Of a stretch of DNA of 64,000 nt, positions 35,206-45,039 are shown piece by piece. Location: positions 930,001 through 994,000 of the forward strand of contig NZ_CP129965.1 of NCBI RefSeq assembly GCF_030503635.1. The letters run 5' to 3'. How positions within the stretch are numbered: the first letter of the stretch is position 1; every line of letters starts with the position of its first letter. The translations under genes and the position numbers were made by a program. This DNA comes from Corynebacterium sp. P3-F1. GTDB lineage: Bacteria; Actinomycetota; Actinomycetes; Mycobacteriales; Mycobacteriaceae. The notes below the pieces were generated by a model. The model did no database searches and was not told where the DNA came from. It was given only the letters and a program-made list of their open reading frames with translations.

Positions 35206-36456
35206 TTATCCGCGCGATTTCTCACACAGGTTGAGGTACATGCGCTTGCTCTCCGCCTCGCCACCGTTGACAAGGAGGAGGTACTGCGAGTCCGCGCCTT
35301 CCGGGGCAATCCGGTACGCCGGCGGGGTCACGCCCTCCATTTTGTAGGAGCGTGCGGAACACACGTTGTTGCCGATGACTTCCGCGTCCCCCTCAGGCAG
35401 CTGCGCATCACGGTTGGCTTGGGTGCCGAAGTCCATGATGCTCACGCCGAGGTCTTTGTCGGAGCAGCGGATGCGGGCATCTTCACCGTTTGTCGCAGGC
35501 AGGGACGTGCACTTCATGCCCATCCAGCCGCGCTGGCCATCTTTCTCGGAGATGATCTGCGGGAAGGTGTCCGCCATCTCTTGCTCAGTAGCGCTCCATT
35601 CGGTGCCCTGGTTCTTCCACAGCCACCAGCCACCAGCGGCGATAGCCAACAGAACGAGGACGATCGCACCGATCAGCCATGGTGACGCGCCCTTCTTTTC
35701 CGCGTTCCCCTGGCCGGCCTCGCTGGATGCCGGAGCTGGTTGCGCGCCCGGGTCGGGTTGCACCGGCTGCATCTGTTGGACCGGCTGCACCGACGGACCC
35801 GTTTGCTGTGCTGGGTAGGGGTACTGCGGCTGGCCGGGGTTGTGCCCCTGGAAGCCGTACTGGCCGCCGGGCACGGCCCCTTGACCGGGGAACTGACCGT
35901 TCGTCGGGCCTTGGTACACGGGAATGTTGGTGGTGGTCGGGTAGGTGCCCGGGGCCCAGCCCGGCGCGGTGGGCTGCCCGTTCTTTGTGGGGCTCACTGT
36001 CTCCGCATTCGGGTCTGTGTCCGGGAAGTACTGCTTCGGCTTCTTGTGCTTTGGAGCAGACGGTTCGTGGGTATCGGATGCGGAGTCTGCGCCGGTGCTG
36101 TTCCCAGTGCTGCTGGCTGTCACCTTTGTGCTGCCGGAGCCGACCGAAGGGAACCCTGTCGTGGGAGCGCCAGGGCTGAACGGAGCGCCGGAGGCGGGAG
36201 CAGGACCCGGTTCGGCTGCTGCCATCTGGCGGAGAGCGCGAACATCGACGGTGGGGGCTGCCGGGTCGTCGAGACGCGTGTCGTAGACCTTTCGGCGGCC
36301 GGTATCGCCCAGGATGCGGCGGGCGACCTGGAGTTCGTCGCGGGTGGCGTCGTTAAGCTCTTGCGATTGGAGACGCTGATCGATCTCCTTGCCCAGCGCT
36401 TCCGCGTCCTTGCCGCGGTCGAGTCCGAGCGAGTCGTAGAAATTGTAGTGTGCCAA
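35206..36456 (-). CDS. J-like membrane protein without HPD motif
   Basis: 416 residues from TTG 36456 (AAGGACC upstream), which gives MAHYNFYDSLGLDRGKDAE. The open frame continues 20 codons further without a better start. Residues 1-65 look like a DnaJ-type J domain (NFYDSLGL … LGDTGRRKVYDTRLD) but lack the HPD tripeptide required to stimulate DnaK, so it may be a J-like adaptor. Then a long Pro/Gln/Gly-rich segment (YPYPAQQTGPSVQPVQQMQP), one membrane helix (WLIGAIVLVLLAIAAGGWWL), and an extracytoplasmic domain with Cys pairs ending near the stop. Confidence 0.8.
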   Translation of the reverse strand: MAHYNFYDSLGLDRGKDAEALGKEIDQRLQSQELNDATRDELQVARRILGDTGRRKVYDTRLDDPAAPTVDVRALRQMAAAEPGPAPASGAPFSPGAPTTGFPSVGSGSTKVTASSTGNSTGADSASDTHEPSAPKHKKPKQYFPDTDPNAETVSPTKNGQPTAPGWAPGTYPTTTNIPVYQGPTNGQFPGQGAVPGGQYGFQGHNPGQPQYPYPAQQTGPSVQPVQQMQPVQPDPGAQPAPASSEAGQGNAEKKGASPWLIGAIVLVLLAIAAGGWWLWKNQGTEWSATEQEMADTFPQIISEKDGQRGWMGMKCTSLPATNGEDARIRCSDKDLGVSIMDFGTQANRDAQLPEGDAEVIGNNVCSARSYKMEGVTPPAYRIAPEGADSQYLLLVNGGEAESKRMYLNLCEKSRG

Positions 36457-36548
36457 AGCGGTGGTCCTTATTGGTCCTTCTGCGTGGTCCGGGGCGCGGC
36501 CGGGCGTGACGAACAATCTGCTGCATTAAACATAGCGCGCAGATTATT

Positions 36549-37352
36549 TTAAGGCTCGGGCTGTTCGCCCATGTTCTTGAAACCGATACCGAGAGGCACC
36601 CCGACATTGTCGATCAGGCGCACGCCCCCGAAGGTCGCGGCGGCGAGGAGGCGGGCATCGCCAACCGCCGGTGCCTTACTGAAGCTGAGCGAACGCAGCG
36701 CCAGGTAATCGGGCTCGATGCCCGCCGCCTCGAGAACCCCGCGGGCAGTCTCAAGCACCACGTCAGGGCCGTGCTCAGCGGCGTGCGCGCCGGCAGTAAG
36801 GGCGGCCGACAGAGCAAGGGCGGCGTCTTGGTCCTGCTCCGGAACGCCGACGTTACGCAGCGACATGGCCACGCCGCCACCCGCCCGAACGGTGGGAAGG
36901 CTGTGGAGCTGAACCTCCATACGCAGGCCGGACACCGCTTGCTGAAGCGCGACGAGCTCCTCGAAGTCCTTCTCACCCACCACCACATCAGTCGCGTGCG
37001 TGGCGTTGATTGCGGCGATCGCGCGCGTGACGGATTCAGCGACCGCGGTGGGGTCCTCGAGGTGGTCCAGCTGCGGCACGACGCGAACCGGGGTGTCCAG
37101 CTCGCCGTGGAAGACGACATCGACGCCCTCGCGCGCGAAGTCCTCCGGGACCTCATCGCCGCAAAACGTCACCATGACCACCCCGCCGAGCAGCGACTTC
37201 GCGGCGCGGATCAGCGCAATATGCCCCGCGTGCAGCCCGCGCCCCAGCGGCACGAGCACCACCCGCTTGCCGGTCTTGCGGAACGCGCGGCCGTACGTGG
37301 CCAGCTGCGCGGCATCCGTGACCACCACAGCCTTCCCAGGTTCGAAACTCAT
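36549..37352 (-). CDS. panC: Pantothenate synthetase, divergent
   Basis: Condenses pantoate and beta-alanine. About 267 residues from ATG 37352 (GTG/ATG 37379 is upstream). Family pattern is present but worn: the HIGH-like PTMGALHEGH is here PLGRGLHAGH, GEKDFQQL is GEKDFEELVAL, and the usual SSRN is SLRN. LVPLGRG and the KxGK-type FRKTGKRVVL are kept. The position next to the DUF2520-like gene and folate cluster is conserved. It may have reduced or altered activity; checking whether panB or a second panC exists elsewhere would settle it. Confidence 0.82.
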   Translation of the reverse strand: MSFEPGKAVVVTDAAQLATYGRAFRKTGKRVVLVPLGRGLHAGHIALIRAAKSLLGGVVMVTFCGDEVPEDFAREGVDVVFHGELDTPVRVVPQLDHLEDPTAVAESVTRAIAAINATHATDVVVGEKDFEELVALQQAVSGLRMEVQLHSLPTVRAGGGVAMSLRNVGVPEQDQDAALALSAALTAGAHAAEHGPDVVLETARGVLEAAGIEPDYLALRSLSFSKAPAVGDARLLAAATFGGVRLIDNVGVPLGIGFKNMGEQPEP

Positions 37353-37384
37353 GGGCTCCAGGGTACGGTGCTCACGCAATCCGC

Positions 37385-38035
37385 CTATCGACGCCTCCCC
37401 GCACGCCGTTCCAACCCCTCATACAGCTCCCGTGCTCCTGGGTCCGCAATCGCCGAACGCATTGCTTCAATCGCTTCCGGGCTCTGCGGGTAGGCGTAGG
37501 GCCGCTCGGAACCGTAGAGGAATTCGTCGGCCTTCACCTCGATGCCGGGGATCTCGCCGCGGAGAAGGGTGTAGGCGTCGAGCCGCACCAAGTACTCCAG
37601 CGCCCGCAGGCGCTGCGCAGCCATGAGCACCGGGCGCTGAGCATCGTCCACGGGGATCGGGGTACCGCCGATCTCACTGACGAGCAGGCTCACGGTCGCC
37701 TCCCCCAGCTCGTCCGCCGCCGCTGTCACCCAGATGTCGTCGAAGATGTGGTGCGCGGCCATCACCACCGCACCGTGAACTTCTAGGGGGTCAAGGAGCT
37801 GCACGCCTTCGTCGAGAAGCGTGTGCAGCACCATCTGGCCGTGCCGGACGTGCGGTTCCACAGCGGCGATGAGGGCGGGGGTGTGGGAGAGGTCGGCGGC
37901 GTCGATAAGCAGCAGATCGTTGTTCGCCGCTTCCGCGACGGGCGCATCGACGGTGACTGCGTGCCCCACACGCGCGAGTTCGTCGGAGAGCGTGCTGCCG
38001 TGGGAGGCCCACACCCGCAGGCGCGGTGGATGCAC
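37385..38035 (-). CDS. Rossmann-fold/DUF2520-like protein
   Basis: 216 residues, beginning like a shortened NAD-binding fold (LRVWASHGSTLSDELARVGH) with the dinucleotide Gly-rich loop missing, then a helical C-terminal part (VLMAAQRLRALEYLVRLDAY) as in DUF2520 proteins. In mycobacteria and corynebacteria the neighbour upstream of panC is a protein of this class. It overlaps the 3' end of the upstream gene by one base (38035). Function unknown. Confidence 0.75.
   Translation of the reverse strand: MHPPRLRVWASHGSTLSDELARVGHAVTVDAPVAEAANNDLLLIDAADLSHTPALIAAVEPHVRHGQMVLHTLLDEGVQLLDPLEVHGAVVMAAHHIFDDIWVTAAADELGEATVSLLVSEIGGTPIPVDDAQRPVLMAAQRLRALEYLVRLDAYTLLRGEIPGIEVKADEFLYGSERPYAYPQSPEAIEAMRSAIADPGARELYEGLERRAGRRR
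37900..37910 (-). repeat. GCTTATCGACG motif copy
   Basis: Exact copy in the DUF2520-like gene, sense; Leu-Ile-Asp-Ala. A one-mismatch copy lies at 37383-37393 at its 3' end. Confidence 0.85.
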
Positions 38036-39399
38036 TACTGGCCTTTCTTGCTGCGCGCGAGCAGCTCGGCGACAGTCAACGCGCCGTCGCGGTTCTCGTC
38101 CGCGCGGCGGCGGCCCCGGCTCTCCTGCTCCTGCGCAGCTGCTTCCGCGCGGCGAGCTTCTTCCTCGCGCTGGCGGCGCTCACGCTCCGCGCGCTCGCGG
38201 GCCTCACGCTGCTGGCGTTCCTGTGCCTCACGCTGCTGACGCTCGCGCTCGGCTCGCTCACGCTCGAGCTCTTCCTGGCGCTCGCGGATGAGGTCCGTCA
38301 GCGGGTTGCGGCCCTCGGGCGCGCGGTGCGTTCCCACGCGACCGGCGACAGCGTCCGACGACGGTGCCCCATGCACACGCATCGAGCCCTCCGCCGGGCG
38401 TGCCTGCTGCTCGGACGCGGGACGTTGCTGTTTCGGGGCCTGGGGCCAGGCCGGCGACTGGCGTTGCTCCTGCTGTTTCGGCTGCTGCGGCTGCTTCATC
38501 AGCGCATTGATCGCCTGGTCTTCGTCGGCATCGCGCACTGGGGTGATGCGGGAGGTTTCCTCCGTGGAATTGGGGGCATCCCACCGGGTGGAGGCCCGAC
38601 GCTGAGGCTGCTGAGCAGGGTTGGGCGCAGGCTGCGCCGGTGTGGGCGGACGGGTCTGCTCCGTGCGCGGCTGGTCGAAGGGGTTCTTCTGCGTGACCGG
38701 CTCCGGGCGCGGGTGCGCGCCAGGCTGCTGCGGTTCCTGCGGTTGCTGCGGGGTGCGAGCCGGCTCGGACGGAGCCTGGTGCTGTGCTTGCGGCTCGGGC
38801 TGCTGGGGGCGCGGTTGCGGTGTCGACTTCGCCTGCTGCGGTTCCGGATGCGGCGCGGGTTTAACGGGCTGCTCCTGGGGCTGGCTCGGCGTGGCAGTAG
38901 TGGAGGATTCAGCGGTCGGGGCGACGCGGCTGGCGCGGGCCTCGATCTCCTTGACGCGGCGGGCCTCGGCCTGAAGAGCGGCGGGCTCGTAACCGAACTC
39001 GCGGCCGGACAGGTCCTCGAGCTGTGCGCGGAGGGTGGCCAGCTCGGCACGGATCTCGCGGAGGACTTCCACGTCGACGGCCGGGGGCAGGCCCTCGCCG
39101 GCGCGGGCTGCTTCGAGGGCGGAGCGGTCAGTATCATTGCGTGCGCGGAGCACCTCAATCTCGGCTTGGTGCTCGCGCTCGCGGGCGTCGAGCTCGGCGC
39201 GGACACGGTCACGATCATTTCGGGCACGGCTGACCAACAGGAACCCGCATATCGCGGCCCACAAGGCAGCGAGGAGGGCGACCTGTAGCCACACTGCGGA
39301 ATCGCTGAACAGCATGATCACCGTGGCGATGAGTGCCAGAGCGATCAGGACGATCATCCACACGTTGCCGCCGTCGCGCGACCGATTCTCCGCAGTCAT
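38035..39399 (-). CDS. Membrane protein with long coiled-coil tail (DUF6779-like)
   Basis: 454 residues from ATG 39399. Two N-terminal membrane helices (MIVLIALALIATVIMLF and VALLAALWAAICGFLLVS), then a cytoplasmic coiled coil (RARNDRDRVRAELDAR), a Pro/Gln-rich spacer (about 170 residues), and an Arg/Glu/Gln-rich helix (ERERAERERQQREAQERQQR). The same position in M. tuberculosis is an Ala/Arg-rich membrane protein. Likely a cell-envelope scaffold; no enzyme motif. Part of the panC-folE cluster. Confidence 0.8.
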   Translation of the reverse strand: MTAENRSRDGGNVWMIVLIALALIATVIMLFSDSAVWLQVALLAALWAAICGFLLVSRARNDRDRVRAELDAREREHQAEIEVLRARNDTDRSALEAARAGEGLPPAVDVEVLREIRAELATLRAQLEDLSGREFGYEPAALQAEARRVKEIEARASRVAPTAESSTTATPSQPQEQPVKPAPHPEPQQAKSTPQPRPQQPEPQAQHQAPSEPARTPQQPQEPQQPGAHPRPEPVTQKNPFDQPRTEQTRPPTPAQPAPNPAQQPQRRASTRWDAPNSTEETSRITPVRDADEDQAINALMKQPQQPKQQEQRQSPAWPQAPKQQRPASEQQARPAEGSMRVHGAPSSDAVAGRVGTHRAPEGRNPLTDLIRERQEELERERAERERQQREAQERQQREARERAERERRQREEEARRAEAAAQEQESRGRRRADENRDGALTVAELLARSKKGQ

Positions 39400-39409
39400 G
39401 CTCAATACT

Positions 39410-39877
39410 CTAACCCGCAGCTTCACCTTCAGCAGGCGGCGACACCTCGCAGGAGCGTTCAAGAACCACACCAGCAACGGCCAGTGCCGCCCCACCGAGG
39501 GTCCCGGCGATAACACCGGGCAAGTCTGCTTCCGCCGCGGCAAGCGTGCTGATCCGCGGCAGCACCCACACCGCCAAGCCGAGGAACCAGCCGCCGAGGA
39601 TCGCTCCCGACCAAGCGCTGGCCTTGCCGACAACCATGAAATTAGCCATCATCATCGGGTTGATCTGCGAGCGGTCCAACCCCACACGGCCTTCCTCGCG
39701 CCGGCGGCGCACCATGACGGCGAGGAACGCGCACAGTGCCGCAACCGCCCACAACGGCAAGGACCACACCACGGAGATTGTCTGCCACGCGCCGTAGAAC
39801 CGCCGCACCAGAATCAGGGCGGCGGCCGCGAAGAATCCGGCCGCGCCCACCAGGGCGGTCACGTTGGTGCGGTTCAT
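39410..39877 (-). CDS. DUF3180 membrane protein
   Basis: 155 residues with four predicted helices (LVGAAGFFAAAALILV, LPLWAVAALCAFLAVM, AWSGAILGGWFLGLAVWVL, LGGAALAVAGVVLE). A conserved companion of the folate genes in actinobacteria. Overlaps folK by four bases (ATGA-type), so it is translated with it. Function unknown. Confidence 0.85.
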   Translation of the reverse strand: MNRTNVTALVGAAGFFAAAALILVRRFYGAWQTISVVWSLPLWAVAALCAFLAVMVRRRREEGRVGLDRSQINPMMMANFMVVGKASAWSGAILGGWFLGLAVWVLPRISTLAAAEADLPGVIAGTLGGAALAVAGVVLERSCEVSPPAEGEAAG

Positions 39878-40344
39878 AGCGGGGTCACCTCGTCGTCGAG
39901 TTCAGTTACAAGCTTATTCACGTCCCGCTCACCCAACTGTGCTTCCCCATCCACCGCAAACCACGGGACGAGGACAAAAGCCCGCTCGTGGGCCCGGGGG
40001 TGCGGGACGGTGAGGTCGGGGGTGTCCACGGTGATCTCTTCCCCGTCGTCGCCGTAGAGGGCGATGATGTCCACGTCGAGTGTCCGCGGCCCCCACCGCA
40101 CCTCCCGGACACGGTGCGCCTCCTGCTCGAGGCGCTGGCACCGCGCAAGCAGCTCGTGCGGCGACTCGTCCACGTCCACGATGAGGATCTGGTTGTAGAA
40201 GTCCGCCTGCTCCACCCCGCCCCACGGTGCAGTGCGGTATACGCGGGAGGCGGCGACCAGGTCCGCGGCGAACTCCTCTTCCACCGCCGCGAGGTGCGCC
40301 CGGGAATCCTCCATGTTCGACCCTGTGGACAACACTGCACGCAT
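39874..40344 (-). CDS. folK: 2-amino-4-hydroxy-6-hydroxymethyldihydropteridine pyrophosphokinase
   Basis: Adds pyrophosphate from ATP to the pterin before DHPS. 156 residues: LSTGSNMEDSRAHL, VYRTAPWGGVEQADFYNQI, RWGPRTLDVDIIAL (metal-binding Asp pair) and TVPHPRAHERAFVLVPW. The operon runs folE, folP, folB, folK on the minus strand with small overlaps, so the whole dihydropteroate route is encoded together. Confidence 0.95.
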   Translation of the reverse strand: MRAVLSTGSNMEDSRAHLAAVEEEFAADLVAASRVYRTAPWGGVEQADFYNQILIVDVDESPHELLARCQRLEQEAHRVREVRWGPRTLDVDIIALYGDDGEEITVDTPDLTVPHPRAHERAFVLVPWFAVDGEAQLGERDVNKLVTELDDEVTPL

Positions 40345-40353
40345 GCGGGGCTC

Positions 40354-40767
40354 CTATTTCTCCGGGGCGGCGGCCGAGCCAGCGTAACCAGCCGTGGCGG
40401 CATGCTTGCGGGAGCGGCGGGCGGTGACGGCGACGTCGTCAAGCACGAGACCGACAGGCGCATGCGGCTTGTGCACGGTGACTTCCACGGCGTGGACCTG
40501 CGCGAACGCGGCCATGGCCTGCTCGGCGATCTCGGTGGCCACTGTCTCCACGAGCTGGCGGCGCGTGCCCGAAACCGTGTCGGCGGCGAGCTGGGCCAGT
40601 TCGGCGTAGTTGACGGTTTGGGCCAGGTCGTCGTCGCGCGCAGCGTCGGCGAAGTCGAGCCAGGCGGTAATGTCCACGATGAACGGCTGGCCGTACTCCG
40701 CCTCGTGCGGCAGGACACCGTGGCCGGCGTGGACGCGGATGCCGGTGAGTTGGATGCGGTCGGCCAT
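40354..40767 (-). CDS. folB: Dihydroneopterin aldolase
   Basis: Cleaves dihydroneopterin. 137 residues: RIQLTGIRVHAGHGVLPHEAEYGQPF (Glu near the active site), VNYAELAQLA, ETVATEIAEQA with the catalytic Glu, and VTVHKPHAPVG with the Lys. The C-terminal ~20 residues (SRKHAATAGYAGSAAAPEK) are a low-complexity tail. Directly abuts folP (stop/start at 40767/40768) and precedes folK by nine bases. Confidence 0.95.
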   Translation of the reverse strand: MADRIQLTGIRVHAGHGVLPHEAEYGQPFIVDITAWLDFADAARDDDLAQTVNYAELAQLAADTVSGTRRQLVETVATEIAEQAMAAFAQVHAVEVTVHKPHAPVGLVLDDVAVTARRSRKHAATAGYAGSAAAPEK

Positions 40768-41637
40768 CTAGGCCTGCCCGTACCCGGCGCCGAGGTGCCA
40801 TGCGGCGGCCACGTCGACAGCGTCACGGGAGACGTCGACCTCGTGCACACGCACACCCCACGCGCCGAGGTGCGCACTGATCGCAGTGACCGCGGCGGTG
40901 GCGGGGTCCGCGAGCGACGGGTTCGCTTCCAGACCGCGGTTCGCCCGGATCTCCGTGAGGAAACGCTTGCGGGACGCGCCGACGAGAACCGGCAGGTCAC
41001 CGGCGATGAATTCGGGCAACGCCTGCAGCAGCGCCCAGTTGTCGGCGGCGGTCTTGGCAAAGCCGAGGCCCGGGTCGAGCACGATCTGGCTTTGCTCCAC
41101 TCCGGCGGCCACAGCATTGTCCGTCAGGCGGGCGAGCGTCTCGCGGACATCGCGCACGACGTCGCCGCCATGGTCCGCGGAGCCGGCCGCGTTGCCGAAC
41201 TCAGCGTTGTGCACCGTGCGCCAGTGCATCAGGCACACCGGCAGACCGGTCTCCGCCATGACCGCGTACATGTCTGGGTCCGCGAGCCCGCCGGAGACGT
41301 CGTTGATCATGTCCACGCCGGCCTCCGCCGCAACGCGGGCAGTGGCCGCGCGCATCGTGTCTACGGACGTGCGGATTCCCTCGGCGCGCAGCGCCTCGAT
41401 CACGGGTTTCACGCGCTGGGCTTCCACACCCGCGTCGACGCGCGTGGCACCGGGCCGGGTGGATTCAGCGCCGACATCGATCATGTCCGCGCCTTGCGCC
41501 ACCAGTTCCTTCGCGTGCGCGATGGCCGCGTCACGGTCTAGCCACTTCCCGCCGTCGGAAAAACTGTCCTGGGTCACGTTGACAATGCCCATGACCATCG
41601 TGCGGCCGGGCGCGGTCAAATCTTCGACGGTGACCAT
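40768..41637 (-). CDS. folP: Dihydropteroate synthase
   Basis: Joins pterin and p-aminobenzoate; the target of sulfonamides. 289 residues from ATG 41637, two bases after the folE stop. MGIVNVTQDSFSDGGKW (pterin loop), DVGAESTRPGA, DMINDVSGGLADP, LVGASRKRFL and GAWGVRVHEVDVSRDAV are all present. The 45 open codons upstream belong to folE. A small loop (GNAAGSADHGGDV) is inserted near the substrate region. Confidence 0.95.
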   Translation of the reverse strand: MVTVEDLTAPGRTMVMGIVNVTQDSFSDGGKWLDRDAAIAHAKELVAQGADMIDVGAESTRPGATRVDAGVEAQRVKPVIEALRAEGIRTSVDTMRAATARVAAEAGVDMINDVSGGLADPDMYAVMAETGLPVCLMHWRTVHNAEFGNAAGSADHGGDVVRDVRETLARLTDNAVAAGVEQSQIVLDPGLGFAKTAADNWALLQALPEFIAGDLPVLVGASRKRFLTEIRANRGLEANPSLADPATAAVTAISAHLGAWGVRVHEVDVSRDAVDVAAAWHLGAGYGQA

Positions 41638-41639
41638 TT

Positions 41640-42284
41640 CTACCCCCTGATCAGGCTCAATACCTCCGCGCGGGAGGCAGCGTTGCGTTTGAATCCTCCG
41701 CGCACAGCCGACGTTGTCGTCGTCGCGCCCGGCTTGCGGATGCCGCGCATAGCCATGCACAGGTGCTCGCATTCGATCACGACGATCACCGATTGCGCAT
41801 GCAGCTTATCGACGAGCGCATCCGCGATCTGACTCGTCAACCTCTCCTGCACCTGCGGCCGTTTGGCGTACATATCCGCCAACCGCGCCAGCTTGGACAA
41901 GCCGGTGACGTGGCCGTCCTCGCCCGGGATATACCCGATGTGCGCCACACCATAGAACGGCACGAGGTGGTGCTCGCAGGTGGAGTAGATCGGCACATCG
42001 CGCACGAGCACGAGCTCCTCGTGGTTCTCCGCGAATGTCTTCTCCAGCACGGTGGTCGGGTCGGTGTGCAGCCCGGCGAAGACTTCCTCGTACGCCCGCG
42101 CGACGCGTGCCGGGGTTTCTTGCAAGCCCTCACGGTCCGGGTCCTCCCCTACCGCAAGCAGCAGCTCACGCACGGCGGCCTCGGCGCGCTCGCGGTCGAA
42201 GTGCGGACGCGTCTCCAACAGTTCGCCGGTTTCCGGGTTCTTTTCCACATCACTCGTGGTCGGGACTTTTGTGTCTTCACTCAT
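41640..42284 (-). CDS. folE: GTP cyclohydrolase I
   Basis: First step of folate synthesis, GTP to dihydroneopterin triphosphate. 214 residues. Zinc and active-site residues lie in [21 protein letters not shown] and [16 protein letters not shown]. The first ~30 residues ([16 protein letters not shown]) are a disordered extension. The start overlaps ftsH by eight bases, so ftsH and the folate genes are one unit, as in mycobacteria. Confidence 0.96.
   Translation of the reverse strand: MSEDTKVPTTSDVEKNPETGELLETRPHFDRERAEAAVRELLLAVGEDPDREGLQETPARVARAYEEVFAGLHTDPTTVLEKTFAENHEELVLVRDVPIYSTCEHHLVPFYGVAHIGYIPGEDGHVTGLSKLARLADMYAKRPQVQERLTSQIADALVDKLHAQSVIVVIECEHLCMAMRGIRKPGATTTTSAVRGGFKRNAASRAEVLSLIRG
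41804..41814 (+). repeat. GCTTATCGACG motif copy
   Basis: Exact copy, antisense to folE; gene codons read Val-Asp-Lys. Confidence 0.85.
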
Positions 42285-44907
42285 TGTCGGGTCTCCCGTG
42301 TCGCGGTTCGGACGGCACTAACGGTTCAGTCCACGTTGCCGGCGAATCCGGGCGCGGCAGCTGCTCCGTTGGTGCGTCGCCCTCGCGGGGTGTCGGTTCC
42401 GCGACACCGGCCGCGTCGATGCTCGGCGCTTGCTCTCCCGAGTCCTTTGAGCCGTCTGCCCCGTTCGTGTCGCCTTCGCGGTTCGTGCTCTCGGCGCGGT
42501 CGTCCCAGACGTGGTCTGGCTGCTCATTTTCCGGCAGGCGGAAGCCGATGATCTCAGTCTCCGGTGCCGGCGCGGCTGCCGGGGTCGGCTGGCCCGGCTG
42601 AACCGGGTACTGCGTTTGCCCGAGGTGCTGCCACGGGCTTCGCCCGGGATCGTGGGCGGGCTGGTGCTGTGGCTGCGGCGTCTGCTGCTGCGGCTGGGGA
42701 GCACGCCCGTCACCGGTGAAGGACCAGTCGGCGGGCGGCTGCGGTCCGTCATAACGCGGCTGGGTCTGCTGGGTTCGCTGAGGCTGCCCCTGCACCCCCG
42801 GCGCGGACGAGCCCGGCTGCCAGCGGGTGGAGCCGTCGCCCTGGGGACCCGGCTGACCCTTCGCGGGCTGGTTGCCCTGCGGGAGCCATCGGTTGTTCAG
42901 CTCGGCTTCGCGCAGCGCCTGTCGGCGGGCACGGGCCTGCTGGGACGCCTCGAGCAGGGAGAACTTCTTGGGCGGCTCCTCACCGCGTTCCTCGGCCAGC
43001 TCCACCGGGGTCTTCACGGGTTCGCGGCCGGGCTGGCGGGGGAAGCGGGCGTCGACAAGCTCGAGGCCCGAACCCTGCGGTTCGATGCCATCGAAGATGG
43101 CCTCGAGGTCGCCACGGCGCAGCGTCTCCTTCTCCAGCAGCTTGGAGGCGAGAGTGTCCAGGTAGTCGCGGTTCTCGGCGAGGATGGAGTAGGCGCGCTG
43201 ATGGGCGGCGTCGATAAGCTCGTGCACCTCGCGGTCGATGGTCTCAGCGACAGCGGGCGAATAGTCGAGGCTGCCGCCGCCCATTGCGCGCGCGAACGGG
43301 TCGCCGTCCTCGTCGCCGTACTTGACTGCACCGAGCGCGGCGCTCATGCCGTATTCCATGACCATGCCGCGCGCGATCTTGGTGGCTTGTTCGATGTCGG
43401 CAGACGCGCCGGTGGTCGGCTCGCCGAAGACGAGTTCCTCGGCGGCGCGGCCACCCATGGCGAAGACGAGGCGGGCGAAGAGCTCGTCGCGGTTGTACAT
43501 GCCCTTGTCGTCCTCGGCGGCGGTCATGGCGTGGCCGCCCGTGCGCCCGCGAGCGAGGATGGTGACCTTGTACACGCGCTCGATATCCTTGAGCGCCCAG
43601 GCGGACAGAGTGTGGCCGCCCTCGTGATAGGCGGTGACCTTCTTCTCCTTCTCGGAGATGACTTTCGACGAGCGGCGCGGACCGCCGATCACGCGGTCGG
43701 ACGCTTCCTCGAGCGCATCCGCGGTGATCACGTTGCCGCCGATGCGGGCGGTGAGCAGCGCGGCCTCGTTGAGCACGTTGGCCAGATCCGCACCCGACAT
43801 GCCGGCCGTGCGCTTGGCCAGGGACTTCAGGTCCACATCCGGGCCGAGCGGCTTGCCTTGCGCGTGGACGGCCAGGATCTGCTCGCGGCCCGCGAGGTCC
43901 GGGTTGGTAACCGGAATCTGACGGTCGAAACGGCCCGGACGCAACAGCGCCGGATCGAGGATGTCCGGGCGATTCGTCGCCGCGATGAGGATGACGCCCT
44001 CGCGGTCGCCGAAGCCGTCCATCTCCACCAGCAGCTGGTTGAGCGTCTGCTCGCGCTCGTCGTGGCCGCCACCCGTGCCGGAGCCGCGCTGGCGGCCCAC
44101 CGCGTCAATCTCGTCGACGAAGATGATGCACGGGCTGTTCTCGCGGGCCTGTTTGAACAGGTCGCGGACGCGGGAGGCGCCGACACCGACGAACATTTCC
44201 ACGAAGTCTGAACCGGAAATGGAGTAGAACGGCACGCCCGCCTCACCTGCGACGGCGCGGGCGAGCAGCGTTTTACCGGTACCCGGCGGACCATAGAGCA
44301 GCACGCCGCGCGGAATCTTCGCCCCCAGCTGCTCGTAGATCTCCGGATCCTGCAGGAAGTCTTTGATCTCCTGCAGCTCATCCACCGCCTCGTCCGCGCC
44401 GGCGACATCCGCGAAGGTGTTCGTTGGCATGTCCTTGGTCAGCTTCTTCGCGCGCGAACCGCCGATGCCGAACATGCCGCCGCCCGACTGCATGCGGGAC
44501 ATGAAGAAGAAGATAAGACCGAAGATCAGCACCATCGGCAGCATGAACCCGAGCATGGACAGCAGGAAGGACTCCTGCGTCACATTCGTGGTGTAGGAAT
44601 CCGCCTCCGCGCCCTTCACCGCATTGAAGATGTCCGGGGTGGTTCGCGCGGGGTACTGCGCCTGGATATCCTCGATCCCCTCGCGCTCCTCGACGGTAAT
44701 CGGCTCACGCAGAGTCAGACGGACCCGCTGCTCGCGGTCATCGATCTGCGCTTCCTCGACGTTCTTGTCGGCGAGCTGTTGCAGGGCCACCGAAGTATCC
44801 ACCTCGGCGTAATTGCGCGAATCGTCCCCGATCAGGGTGACCAGGTACAGCAGAATCAAAAGGGTGGCGCCGATGATGCCGTAGCGCGCGACAGTTTTGT
44901 TATTCAT
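42277..44907 (-). CDS. ftsH: ATP-dependent zinc metalloprotease FtsH
   Basis: Membrane AAA+ protease for quality control. 876 residues: two N-terminal helices ([37 protein letters not shown]) flanking an external domain, Walker A GPPGTGKT, Walker B ending [12 protein letters not shown], the second-region-of-homology RPGRFDRQI, and the zinc motif HEGGH with a downstream Asp. The tail after ~residue 650 is ~200 residues of Pro/Gln/Gly/Asp-rich sequence ([17 protein letters not shown]), unusually long. First gene of the ftsH-folate unit. Confidence 0.97.
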   Translation of the reverse strand: MNNKTVARYGIIGATLLILLYLVTLIGDDSRNYAEVDTSVALQQLADKNVEEAQIDDREQRVRLTLREPITVEEREGIEDIQAQYPARTTPDIFNAVKGAEADSYTTNVTQESFLLSMLGFMLPMVLIFGLIFFFMSRMQSGGGMFGIGGSRAKKLTKDMPTNTFADVAGADEAVDELQEIKDFLQDPEIYEQLGAKIPRGVLLYGPPGTGKTLLARAVAGEAGVPFYSISGSDFVEMFVGVGASRVRDLFKQARENSPCIIFVDEIDAVGRQRGSGTGGGHDEREQTLNQLLVEMDGFGDREGVILIAATNRPDILDPALLRPGRFDRQIPVTNPDLAGREQILAVHAQGKPLGPDVDLKSLAKRTAGMSGADLANVLNEAALLTARIGGNVITADALEEASDRVIGGPRRSSKVISEKEKKVTAYHEGGHTLSAWALKDIERVYKVTILARGRTGGHAMTAAEDDKGMYNRDELFARLVFAMGGRAAEELVFGEPTTGASADIEQATKIARGMVMEYGMSAALGAVKYGDEDGDPFARAMGGGSLDYSPAVAETIDREVHELIDAAHQRAYSILAENRDYLDTLASKLLEKETLRRGDLEAIFDGIEPQGSGLELVDARFPRQPGREPVKTPVELAEERGEEPPKKFSLLEASQQARARRQALREAELNNRWLPQGNQPAKGQPGPQGDGSTRWQPGSSAPGVQGQPQRTQQTQPRYDGPQPPADWSFTGDGRAPQPQQQTPQPQHQPAHDPGRSPWQHLGQTQYPVQPGQPTPAAAPAPETEIIGFRLPENEQPDHVWDDRAESTNREGDTNGADGSKDSGEQAPSIDAAGVAEPTPREGDAPTEQLPRPDSPATWTEPLVPSEPRHGRPDNE
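43209..43219 (-). repeat. GCTTATCGACG motif copy
   Basis: Exact copy in ftsH, sense; Leu-Ile-Asp-Ala. A one-mismatch copy lies at 43050-43060. Confidence 0.85.
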
Positions 44908-45039
44908 CTAGTCCTGTTGTGGGTGATTAGCCGGAAGTTGTAGTTCTTACAGCCTACTCACCGTGGCAAATTCGGGCCCCGCGGTGGTGCACCGTCCCCG
45001 TCGCGTGGCCCTTTGGCGCTGCCGTGGCGCCGCGGGGAC

